From contig JAPXFQ010001527.1 in the NCBI GenBank assembly GCA_028564705.1, forward strand, positions 1 through 64,000: a stretch of 64,000 nt of DNA, given 5' to 3'. Source of the stretch: Apricaphanius iberus. Lineage: Eukaryota > Chordata > Actinopteri > Cyprinodontiformes > Aphaniidae. The translations under genes were made by a program, and so were the position numbers. Below the pieces are notes generated by a model. The model was not told the origin of the DNA. It saw only the letters and a program-made list of their open reading frames with translations, and did no database searches. This document shows positions 12,401 through 24,400 of the stretch, piece after piece (position 1 is the stretch's first letter; each line of letters begins with the position of its first letter).

Positions 12401-15400
12401 CGTGATGCTGGAGCCGGGGGCCCAATCCAATACTTTATAGTAGAAAAAGTCGGGCTGTGGGGGGGAGCAGGTCAGGCAAGTGCTTTTTATGAATAACAAA
12501 AAAAGCCGACCTGAAACTTTTGAACCGCCAAAGGAATCTTTTCTCTTCCTCCGTTAAATATTTTTTCCATAAAATTTTGGCGCCCCATGTGGGACTTCAT
12601 GCCAACCAGCCGGCTGAATCTACGTACCAGCGGGTTGTTCAGGAGGCATGTCAGACAGGTCCAACTAAGACCGAATGACTGCATCTCATGTCCCACTGGT
12701 GGGTACAGAGTAGATCTCTGATGCTTTGGGACCTTGTAAGAGTCTGCAGGAATCATGAAATCTCCAGATTTCCATCAAAACCTGAAAATGGATCGTCTTA
12801 AGGTCTTTCACGATGATGACAATCCAGAATGTCTGGACACATCAACGCAGTTGGTTGAGAAAACTATGAATCAACCTTCTCTAATGCTCGCCTTAATCTC
12901 CAGACCCAAGTCCTACAAAAAAAAAAAAAAACTTGAACTCGGCTTCAGAGAGGAGAACGTGGAAGGACTCAGGAGTTTTGACCATCTCGACAGGTCGTCC
13001 GATCAGGAAACTCCTTCTCCAAATGATCCAACTTTGTAATATTTTAAGGGGGAAGCCGGAACCGTACTGGTGGTGATGTTTCTGCAATGTATCACCAGCA
13101 GAGGGCGCCAATACATTCTAAAATTACTAAAGCAAGGGAGGAGGAGCTAAGCGTACCTGATATCTCCTTCTCCTCCACCACACAAGCCAGATTCCCCGTG
13201 TTGATCAGGTTACCCTGGCTGCGCTGTCGAACCACAGGACTCGCCGATCTGATCCGCTGGCTGTAGCGACGAGCCAGAAGACGGACTTTGCTCTCCGCCC
13301 TGTCCACCTCGTCCGTTCGTTCCGGGTCTTCAGGGGGTTTTTCAGCGCTGGCCTCCGCCCTCAGCTGCGCCACCCGAGGAACCGTGGCTCTGAGGGTCAC
13401 AGTCTCTTCCCCGAAACATCTCTGATTATTCGTCTGACTTCCGGCCCGGCTGAGGCCTGAGGTTTTGGTCTTTGGGTGTGAGGGACTCGAGGAGTCTTCC
13501 GTTCCACAGCTCTTGGTCCGGGTTAAGCTGCTGACGCTGGCGTCTCTGGAGGGCTTCGGAGGCTCTTTGTCTTCACTTTGAGATCTGGAGAGCTGTCTCT
13601 CCATCACCTGCCAGACCCTAATCATCTCAGATGAAGGTCTAAACTCTTCCTCTGACAGATCATCGTTTGTGCTTTGAGACCTGGGCCTGTGCTGTTCTTC
13701 CAAATCACAGCTCAACTGATCAGCCTTCATAGAGTCCAAAGAGTGACTGGAAACCATGGTGGCCTTGATCTCAGCCGGTTGGAGGTCGGTTGGGAGATGA
13801 TCCGGACTCTGGGGTGTGGCTGAAGCAGGAGGACTGGACTGGACCGTCTGGTCTCTCGGGATGCTGTTGAAGCGGCTAACGGAGCTCCGGACCAACCCCG
13901 ACGGGATGTACGTCAGGCTCTCCCTGCGGCGAAGGCCGAACGCGGCGTCCTGGTTCCCGGCGGTCTCGTAGTAACTCTTGATTTTCCCAATCAGCAGCTG
14001 GTCCTGCTTGGACAGGGTGGAGTCCCGCCTTCGCCGGACGCTTCGGTCCGGGTCGAAGATGGCGTCGTCTCGGGGGGACAGCATGCTCAGGTCCGTCCCG
14101 CCTAGAGGCTCCGGAGGATCGTCGGAGTTGCTGTTGAGCCTCTCGGACCGGAGGCTCAGCAAGCTGCCGGTCCTGCTGGGCAGACGAGGAGACGGACACC
14201 CGATGGAGCGGGCGTCGTCCTGCGGCAGGCTGCCTCTCTTGATGCTGTTGGAGAAGTGCTGAGCGATGGCGCTGGCCTTGTCCAGGACAGAAGACGGTAG
14301 GATACTGGGAGAAACGGACTCGTCATCCAATGCTTCCCTGTCGTCGTCCTCTTCCTCCGACGATTCGGCGCTGCTCAGAGTCTTTGGCTCTGAATCAGCC
14401 GAGGCAGAAGATGGTAATTCAACATGTTCTGGATCTTCATCGGGCTTCAGATCTTCAGTCATCTGAGGGACCTCAGGGATCAGGGAAGGAGCCGGAGCAG
14501 AGGACGGTTCTGGTTCAGGGTCCTCCGTTAGTCCCAGAAGCTTCTCTTCAAGCAGCTTGTCAGCAGACTGTTGGAAAAAGAAGATATGAGTCAAAACATT
14601 AGCAAACTAACATCCAGTAGATGAAGCTGGTACCAGTCGCCTGTAGATCAGTTGTAACCAGAACCAAAACGTTGCTCCATTAAGCCTCTAAAGACAAGTA
14701 AACGACCTTTTGAGCTCCTTTTCTCACTGATCCAGACTAACCAAAGTCTAAATAAACCCTCAAAACTCTAAACTAGTCTCCCAGGATGATGATTGATGTG
14801 TTCCGATGAGGATTTGGGTCCCTGACCTTAGAAAGTACTGAATCTTTGAGCCAAGTTGTTGAAAATGAGTCTTCTATCTAACAACAAAACCCCCAAAAAG
14901 AACAGACCCAAAATATGTAACTGAAGATGGTCTCAAGCTTCAATTTACCTGCTCAGGTGTTGGTTCAGGTCGGTTCAGTTCGTCTTCAGAGTGACGCCCA
15001 TTTTCTTTGTTTGGGATGTCGCCGCATTTCTCTGCCTCCTTTAAATTAAAAAATATTCATATTTCAGTCACGTTTTTAACTATTTCTGACGCTGTTTTGA
15101 TCAAGAGTTGAGGATGAAGCGGACCGGCAGCTTTTGCACACAGAAATTAAAACATGCAAGACGATCACATGTATAAAATTAATACAAGTTAGATAGAAAA
15201 AGCAAAAAAAAAAAAAAAAGGAATGCGAACTTTCAACGCTGTATTCAGAAAACAAGCTGTAAAGTCAGACTAAAGCTGGAAGTGAAAACAGGCTGAGGGC
15301 TGGATGTAAAAAAAAAACAATCACGTAATGAAAAATAAGCATATTTATATCATCTCTGCACAAACTCTCCCTGAGAAGGACTGTTTGGGTTGTTCTGGTG

Positions 15401-18400
15401 GTTCTGATCCGCTTTTGTTGGTCAAATATTTCCAGATTCACGTGTTTTATATCTTTCCTTCATCATCAGATAAAAAGATCAGCAGAAAATTACAGCGTCT
15501 CCAAGACGCAACCCTGAGGAACTCCAGAACAGCAGATCAAGTCCAAGTAAACACACAAGGCTCTAAGGAGCAAGTCCAAGTCAAGTCTCGAGTCTTTGAG
15601 GAACAAGTCCATGTCTCAAGTCTTTGAGGAAGAATTTCAAACCAAGTCTCGGGTCTTTGAGGAACAAGTCCAAGTCTCGAGTCTTTGAGGAAAAAGTCCA
15701 AGTCTCGAGTCTTTGAGGAAGAAGTTCAAATAAAGTCTCGAGTCTTTGAGGACCAAGTCAAAGCAACGTTTCAAGTCTTTGAGGAGCAAGTTCAAGTCTC
15801 AATGTCTTTGAGGAAGAAGTTCAAATCAAGTCTCAAGTATTTGATGAACAAGTCCAAGTCTCAAGTCTTTGAGGAAGAAGTTCAAATAAAGTCTCGAGTC
15901 TTTGAGGACCAAGTCCAAATTAAGTTTCGAGTCTTTGAAGGTTATGTCCAAGTTAAGACATGCGTCTTTAAGGAGCAAGTCCAAGTCAAGTCCCAAATAT
16001 TTGAGGAACAAGCCCAAGTTTCGAGTCTTTGAGCAAGAAGTTCAAATAAAGTCTCGAGTCTTTGAGGACCAAGTCAAAGCAACGTTTCAAGTCTTTGAGG
16101 AGCAAGTTCAAGTCTCAATGTCTTTGAGGAAGAAGTTCAAATCAAGTCTCAAATATTTGATGAACAAGTCCAAGTCTCGAGTCTTTGAGGAAGAAGTTCA
16201 AATCAAGTCTCAAGTATTTGATGAACAAGTCCAAGTATCGAGTCTTTGAGGAAGAAGTTCAAATAAAGTCTCGAGTCTTTGAGGACCAAGTCCAAATTAA
16301 GTTTCGAGTCTTTGAAGGTTATGTCCAAGTTAAGACATGCGTCTTTAAGGAGCAAGTCCAAGTCAAGTCCCAAATATTTGAGGAACAAGCCCAAGTTTCG
16401 AGTCTTTGAGCAAGAAGTTCAAATAAAGTCTCGAGTCTTTGAGGACCAAGTCTAAATTAAGTCTCAAGTCTTTTAGGAGCAAGTTCAAGTCTCTAGTCTT
16501 TGAGGAGCAAGTTCAAGTAAAGTCTCAAGTCTTTGATGAACAAGTCCAAGTCTCGAGTCTTTGAGGAAGAAGTTGAAATCAAATCTCGAGTCTTTGAGGA
16601 CCAAGTCAAAGCTAAGTCTCAAGTCTTTGAGGAGCAAGTCCAAGTTTTGAGTCTTTGAGCAAGAAGTTCAAATCAAGTCTCGAGTCTTTGAGGACCAAGT
16701 CTAAATTAAGTATCGAGTCTTTGACGACAGAGTCAAAGTTAAGTCTTGAGTCCTGGAGGACCAAGTCCAAGTCTCGACACTTTGAGCACTGACTCTCGTA
16801 GAGTAACATGTAGATAAAGCCTCAAGTCTTTCAGAGACAAGTCTAACTCAAGTCTCAAAGCGTTTGAGGGATAAGTCCTAGTCATTTCTCAAGTCTTTTT
16901 TCCTGAATCCAAGTCTATTCTGTATGAAATTTTCTCCACAGGAACGGCTTCCGATCTGAGATACAGATTGCTCTGGAACAAGTCCCTAACCCTACATCTG
17001 AGTATCAAGTCTCGAGTCCAAGTGTGAAGAGTCGAGTCCTAAAACACAGGTGACCTTCAACCTCGTGTTCTAGAGAGATCTGGTCGTCTCCCAGGACGCA
17101 TTTCTCCACCACCTTAACTGAAGAAGCCAGGGCGGGAAGACATCGTCATGCTCTCGTCGGGGACAAGAAGGTCCTAATGGGACAAAATGATGGTCCAACG
17201 CAGAAAGGAAGGACATTTTCTAACAGGAAGGTCCATGATGAGAGCAGACGACACACATCTGAGGTTTGCTTTAATGAGATGAAACTCGGTCAGCAGCAAC
17301 ATGCAGGTTGCCTGGTGTTAGTCCCACGCATTAATGAGGGCGGGTGGAGTTTGGGCGGATGGTGCAGGTGGAGCTGGCAGCAGAAAGGCTCACCGTCCCC
17401 GCAGAGGAAAGGAAGGCCTGGACGGTGTAGTGCCAGCAGGAGATGGCGGCCAGCACCGAGCTGGCAAAGTCCTCTACCTGCTCGTCCTGCGGGGGAAACT
17501 CATCCAGTCGGCCCGCTTCGTCCTCCAGCTCCTCTTCGCTGCACGCCAGCCTCTCTGGAGAGCACCCCCTGCTGGTGAGACGCCCCTCGCGGACGAGCCC
17601 GTCGCCGTCCGACTCTCCCAGCGTGCTGCTGCTGACGGCGGCGGCGTGCAGCGACCGCCTGCCGTCCCCCGGCGCGTCCTCGCTGTCCGCGTGCTGCGGG
17701 ACGCCACAAACGTCTCACCCTGCTGCCCTCTACGAGCGCCACGCTACATAACATCTGTACATAAACGCCGCTGGGAATGGGTCGGGTTCTTACCTGCAGA
17801 GGCGCTGAGGTACCAGCAGGAGGTCGGCAGCGGGCGTTTCGATTGGTTGAAAAACAGAAAGAACACGTTAGAACCACAAGTCAAGAAGTTAAAAACGACA
17901 CAAACTGTCTCTGCCAAAACAATAAATAAATAGACAATTATATGAGGAAACACATAAATGAAATAAAAAAAGAATAAATAATTAAATAAATTAAAAACTA
18001 ATTTAGAATATGGTTAATAATTATTCATGTCCAAATCTATTTATTTATGTATAATATATATATATATATATTTACTATCACATTTATTTACTTATTTGAG
18101 GCAATAAATCAACAAATATGGAAATAAATAAATAAATGTGGAAATAACTACATTTTTATTTTTCCAAGTTTTTCTGTTATTTTATTTCCTAATTTATTTA
18201 TTTTATTATAATTTATTTCTAAATATTTATTCTTATTTATTTAGATATTTTTATGTATATTATTTTAATCATTCATTAATTTATTGCAAGTTTTGGCAGA
18301 TATGGTCCTCCATACCGAACAGGCTTCCTGTGTACTTTTCCTACAAGAACAACTTTCTACATGAAGAATTCTTGTTTGGAATTTAAAATGTGGCAATAAA

Positions 18401-21400
18401 TTATTATACACCATATTTATTATTTATTTTCTAAATATTTATTTTTATTCATCTAAAGTTGTTTATCTACTTATTCATTCATTTATTGTCAGTTTTGGCA
18501 GAGATGGTCCTCCATACTAACAGGTTTCCGGTGTATTTTTCCTGCAAGAACTTTTATACAATAAGCTTTTTTTGTTGTGTGTTTTTGTTCACGTAATTAT
18601 TTTATTGATCCAAATATTGATCTAGATATTTATTTTTTATTCATTTAAACTTATTTATCTACTTATTCATTCATTTAATGTAAGTTTTGGCAGAGATGGT
18701 CCTTGATACAAACAGGCTTAATGTATATTTTTCATGCAAGAACAACTTTCTACAATAAGTTTTTTTTATGTGTTTAAATATATCATTATAAACCATATTC
18801 ATTACTTTACTTCTAAATATTTTTTCTTATTTATTTAAACATTTTTCATGTATCTTAATTTAATCATTCAATCATTTATTTATTGCAAGTTTTGGCAGAT
18901 ATGGTCCTCCATACTTAACAGACTTCCTTTGTACTTTTCCTACAAGAACAATTTTCTACATGAAGAATTCTTTTCTGCCATTTAAAATGTGGAAACAAAT
19001 CATTATACACCATATTTATTATTTTATTTCTAAATTTAAATTGTTTTTCATCTAAAGTTATTTATCTACTTATTCATTTATTTATTGTCAATTTTGGCAT
19101 AGATGGTTATCCATACAACCAGGCTTTCTGTATTTTTTTCCTGCAAATTTCTGCATGTTTTTTTTTTCCTCATTTAAAATCGGTTAAAAATGGGAAGAAA
19201 TGAAGTAATACAGCAGCACAACAGGGTTAATTTCAGGTTGATAAAATTAGAACAAACATCAAACACCTTAATTAATGGATCCTGTTATTCATAACGATTT
19301 AATCAAGAACCCAGCAGCTTTTCTAACAGTCTAGGGTTGTAGGTCAGGCTAGAGGTTGGGCTAATATGTCGTTGAGCATCGTAATTCGCTGCCAGCTAAA
19401 TTTTCACTCTACAAACAGTTTCCTAACAATAAACGTTCATGGTTTCGTAAAATGGAGGAGAAACATGCGGCTAACAAGTCTCCGGATCTAGAAAGTAACT
19501 TTTTGTGTCGGTGGAACCTTTGTTCCCAGGATAGTTTAGAGGAAAACGAAGCGCAGACGCGGGATTTTTACCTTTACTCCTCTTCAGCATCTGTTTGGTT
19601 GGTTCTGAGGAAGAAAAAGAAAAACAGAAGCACGTAGGTAATAGGACAGGAATGATCGGTTGTTGGGCTGAGGTGGTTCTGGCGAGTACCTGACTGTCTG
19701 CGGCCCTGACGAGCCTCCCGAGGAAACTCCTCCGTCACCGCCTTCTTCAGCCGCTCGGGGCTGTAGCGAAACCTGGGAGGACCTGCAGGGAAACGACACC
19801 ATCATCAACACCTGTAACATCTCCACACCTTCCGGAGGAAAACATGAACAGAGTCACCCTCACAGATGGAATCCATCTCCAGAATGGCTTCTTTAGCCTG
19901 AAACAGACAAAACAAGGAGCCTCCGTCACTCTGTGCTGGTGCTACTGGGGTTTACTGGTGGGGGGGGGGGGGGTCACCGACCTTCTGTGGGATGGCCGCT
20001 GGGTGGTTTTCCAGGATGATGCGTTTGATGTGATGCGCCCAGAGCTTTTTCTCCTCCACCGTCTTCGCCTGAAACGCGAAAACGAGTCAGAGAGAAGAGA
20101 GACGGCGGCGGAAAAGGGAGAACTCTGCGCTTTAAAGCGTTTTGTTTTTTTAACAACGAATGACGTTAAAATAAAAGAACATACATCCTAAAAGTTTGTT
20201 TTATTGCCGCGCTGTGTGCGCCTTGATACTATTACTTTGTTAAATCCTGGTGAATCAAAGACCATCCCAGCTCTCTCCAACCTCCACATTAGTTTATATA
20301 CAGAGGAGAGAACAAGTTTTCCCTCTAATAAAGCATGTAGAGGTCTGTAAATTTGTATCGAAGCTGCTCTTCAAATATGAGGGACAGAATCTGAAACAAA
20401 AATGCAGAAAATCACAGTGGATGATTTTTAAATAATTAATTTCCATTTTATTGCATAAGGATTTAATCACCTATGAACCAGTAAGAATTTATTCGCCCAC
20501 AGACCTGTTGGTTCTCCTTTAAGAAGCCCTCCTGTTCTCCACTCATTACCTGTATTAACTGCACCTGTTTGAACTCGTTACCTGTATAAAACACACCTGT
20601 CCACAGACTCAAACCAACTCAAACCTCTCCACAATGGCCAAAAATTGGCCAAAACTGTAGATCTGCACAAGGCTGAGATGGGCTACAGGACAATAGGCAA
20701 GCAGCTTGGTGAGAAGGAAAAAACTGTTGGTGCAATAATTAGAAAATGGAAGAAGTTCAAGACGACGGTCTGGAGCTCCATAAAAGATCTCTGCTGGTGG
20801 GGCATCAGTGATCATGATGTGCCCAGAACTACACAGCAGGACCTCGTCAATGACCTGGATAGAGCTGGGACCTCAGTCTGAAAGAAAACCATCAGTAACA
20901 CTCTGTAGTCATGGGTTAACATCCTGCAGCGCATGAAAGGTCCCCCTGCTCAAGCCAGTGCATGTCAACGTTTGCCAATGAGCATCTGGATGATGCAGAG
21001 GAGGAATGGGGGAAGGTCATGTGGTCTGATGAGACAAAAGTGGAGCTTTTTGGTCTAAACTCACCGTGTTTGGAGAAAGAAGAAGGATGAGAACAACCCC
21101 AAGAACGCCATCCCTACTGTGAAGCACGGAGGTGGAAGCATCATGCTGTGGGGATGCTTTTCTGCAAAGTGGACGGTACGACTGCAGCGTATAGAGGTGA
21201 GGATGGATGGGGCCATGTATGGTGAGACCCAACAATCTCCTTCCCTCAGTCAGAGCCTTGATGATGGGCCGTGGCTTGTTCTTCCAGCATGACAACCATC
21301 CAAAACATGCAGCCAGGGCCACTAAGGAGCGGCTCCATAGGAAGCATCTAAAGGTCCTGGAGTGGCCGAGCCAGTCTGCAGCCCTGGATCCAATAGAAAA

Positions 21401-24400
21401 TCTTTGGAGAGAGCTGAAAGTCCGTGTTTCCCAGCGACAGCCCAGAAACCTGAAGGTTCTGGTGAAGATCTGTATGGAGGAATGGGCCAAAATCTCTGCT
21501 GCAGTTTGTGAAAAACTGGTGAAGAACCACAGGAAACGTCTGATCTCTGAAACTGCTAACAAAGGATTCTGTACCAAATATAGTTTGTCTCATGTATCAA
21601 ATACTTATGTCATGCAATATAATAGAAATTCATTATTTAAAAAATCATCCACTGTGATTTTCTGCATTTTTGTTTCAGATTCTGTTCATCACAGCTGAAG
21701 AGAAGCTTTGATAGAAATGACAGACCTCTACATGCTTTGAAAGTGGGAAAACTTCAACAATCAGCAGCGGATCAAATACTTATTCTCCCCACTGTGTGAT
21801 TTCCAACGGGTCATCCTTCAGGTAGACCATAAAACGCTGCATACACGGGGCACACTGCCATCTAAAGGCCGGGAAGATGTACTACGGATTTTCTCAATCG
21901 CTGACGTTTTTCACCCGCCAATACGAAACAAAAAGCAGCGACATCGTCGTGTAAACTGCAATTATCTGTGGCTCACCTGCACAGTGTGAGGCTGCTTCAG
22001 GTGTTTGTAATGGCTCACGCTGAAGCTCAGGGAGTCCTTGGCGCTCTCGATCAGCAGCAGCGTCGAGGACTGGAGAGAGGAACAGACAGAGAAACGTGAG
22101 GAACGGCGACGACCGGCTTCCCTCCCCCACACCCCGGGGCATACTTGAGACCTCAGAATAAGGGAGACTTTCAAAAATTATATATCCGTATAATTATAAT
22201 TATTAAGAATACTTGAATCTTAGAGTTATAATGTAAGTTAAGAAATTAAACAGTCCCTCCACTTTTTGGTGAAAAACATTTTGAGTAAAAAGGTTGCAAT
22301 GTTTTTTATTTGCTTTCATATCACATTGTCACATAAACCTTAGCAAAATAAAATGACCTTAAATAGTAATGTTAACATGACGACTGCTCAGATTGGGTCA
22401 CCGCTACAAGAAGACCTCTGCTTTTATTTTGGTGCTACAGTCCCACCCTGGTCCCCTTTTAGCCCCTCTTTATTAACCTCCTGGATACGAGTTTAGGAGG
22501 TCAGGAATAGTCACTATTAATCAGTCCAAAAACTCGTAGGAGTACGGTGGCCCAGAAGTAGCACAGCAATACAAAAGCCACAACGCTACAAAATAAACCA
22601 CAACACAAAAGCTATACCGGAAGTTATACCACTTTATTTTCCCGGAAACGATACTTCATGAAGAAAATGGGGAAATAAAGCGGTATAACTTCCGATGTAG
22701 CTTTTGTGTTGTGGTTTATTTTGTAGCGTTGTGGTTTATTTTGTAGCGTTGTGGTTTATTTTGTAGCATTGTGGTTTATTTTGTAGCGTTGTGGTTTATT
22801 TTGTAGCGTTGTGGTTTATTTTGTAGCGTTGTGGCTTATTTGGTTGTGTTGTGGTTAATTTTGTAGCGTTGTGGTTTATCTTGTAGCGTTGTGGTTAATT
22901 TTGTAGCCTTGTGGTTTATTTTGTAGCATTGTGGTTTATCTTGTAGCGTTGTGGTTTATTTGGTTGTGTTGTGGTTAATTTTGTAGCGTTGTGGTTTATC
23001 TTGTAGCATTGTGGTTTATCTTGTAGCGTTGTGGTTTATTTGGTTGTGTTGTGGTTAATTTTGTAGCGTTGTGGTTTATCTTGTAGCGTTGTGGTTTATC
23101 TTGTAGCGTTGTGGTTTATTTGGTTGTGTTGTGGTTAATTTTGTAGATTGTTTATGGTTTATTTTGTAGCGTTGTGGTTTATCTTGTAGCGTTGTGGTTT
23201 ATTTTGTAGCGTTGTGGTTTATCTTGTAGCGTTGTGGTTAATTTTGTAGCGTTGTGGTTTATCTTGTAGCGTTGTGGTTTATTTGGTTGTGTTGTGGTTA
23301 ATTTTGTAGATTTGTGGTTTATTTGGTTGTATTGTGGTTTATTTTGTAGCGTTGTGGTTTATTTTGTAGCGTTGTGGTTTATTTTGTAGCGTTGTGGTTT
23401 ATTGTAGCGTTGTGGTTTATTTTGTAGCGTTGTGGTTTATTTTGTAGCGTTGTGGTTTATTTTGTAGCGTTGTGGTTTATTTTGTAGCGTTGTGGTTTAT
23501 TTGGTTGTGTTGTGGTTAATTTTGTAGCGTTGTGGTTTATCTTGTAGCGTTGTGGTTAATTTTGTAGCGTTGTGGTTTATTTTGTAGCGTTGTGGTTAAT
23601 TTTGTAGCGTTGTGGTTTATTTTGTAGCGTTGTGGTTTATTTGAGCGTAGTGGTTAATTTTGTAGCGTTGTGGTTAATTTTGTAGCGTTGTGGTTAATTT
23701 TGTAGCGTTGTGGTTAATTTTGTAGCGTTGTGGTTTATTTTGTAGCGTTGTGGTTAATTTTGTAGCGTTGTGGTTAATTTTGTAGCGTTGTGGTTTATTT
23801 TGTAGCGTTGTGGTTTATTTTGTAGCGTTGTGGTTTATTTTGTAGCGTTGTGGTTTATTTTGTAGCGTTGTGGTTTATTTTGTAGCGTTGTGGTTTATTT
23901 TGTAGCGTTGTGGTTTATTTTGTAGCGTTGTGGTTAATTTTGTAGCATGTGGTTAATTTTGTAGCGTTGTGTTATTTTGTAGCGTTTGTTATTTTGTAGC
24001 TTGTGGTTAATTTGAGCTGTGGGTTATTTTGTACCGTTGTGGTTAATTTTGTAGCGTTGTCGTTAATTTAGCAGCGTTGTGGTTTATTTTGTAGCGTTGT
24101 GGTTTATTTTGTAGCGTTGTGGTTAATTTTGTAGCGTTGTGGTTAAATTAGCAGCGTTGTGGTTAATTTGACGTGGTTATTTTGTAGCGTTGTGGTTAAT
24201 TTTGTAGCGTTGTGGTTAATTTTGTAGCGTTGTGGTTAATTTTGTAGCGTTGTGGTTTATTTTGTAGCGTTGTGGTTTATTTTGTAGCGTTGTGGTTAAT
24301 TTTGTAGCGTTGTGGTTTATTTTGTAGCGTTGTGGTTTATTTTGTAGCGTTGTGGTTTATTTTGTAGCGTTGTGGTTTATTTTGTAGCGTTGTGGTTTAT

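Larger units (their letters stand above)
6407..13156 (-). other. plekhg3: plekhg3 intron 18, mostly transposon and retroelement debris
   Basis: A 6.75-kb intron with no intact gene. It holds a copy of an interspersed repeat (7893-8140), a hAT-like end (9245-9293), an unrecognised frame at 10738-10959, and LTR-like and primer-binding-site-like text at 11.5-12.6 kb. The rest (for example 6.5-7.8 and 8.2-9.1 kb) is AT-rich and shows nothing I can name. Confidence 0.7.

Noticed and set aside
13876..14602. Several frames opposite or offset to 13157-14567
   Set aside because: Shadows of plekhg3 exon 18; only the minus frame with KIKSYYE and RRRESL motifs is supported.
17334..17933. 199-residue plus-strand frame and a 125-residue minus frame
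   Set aside because: GC-rich shadow of exon 16. The minus 125-residue frame is the product expected only if the microexon is skipped.
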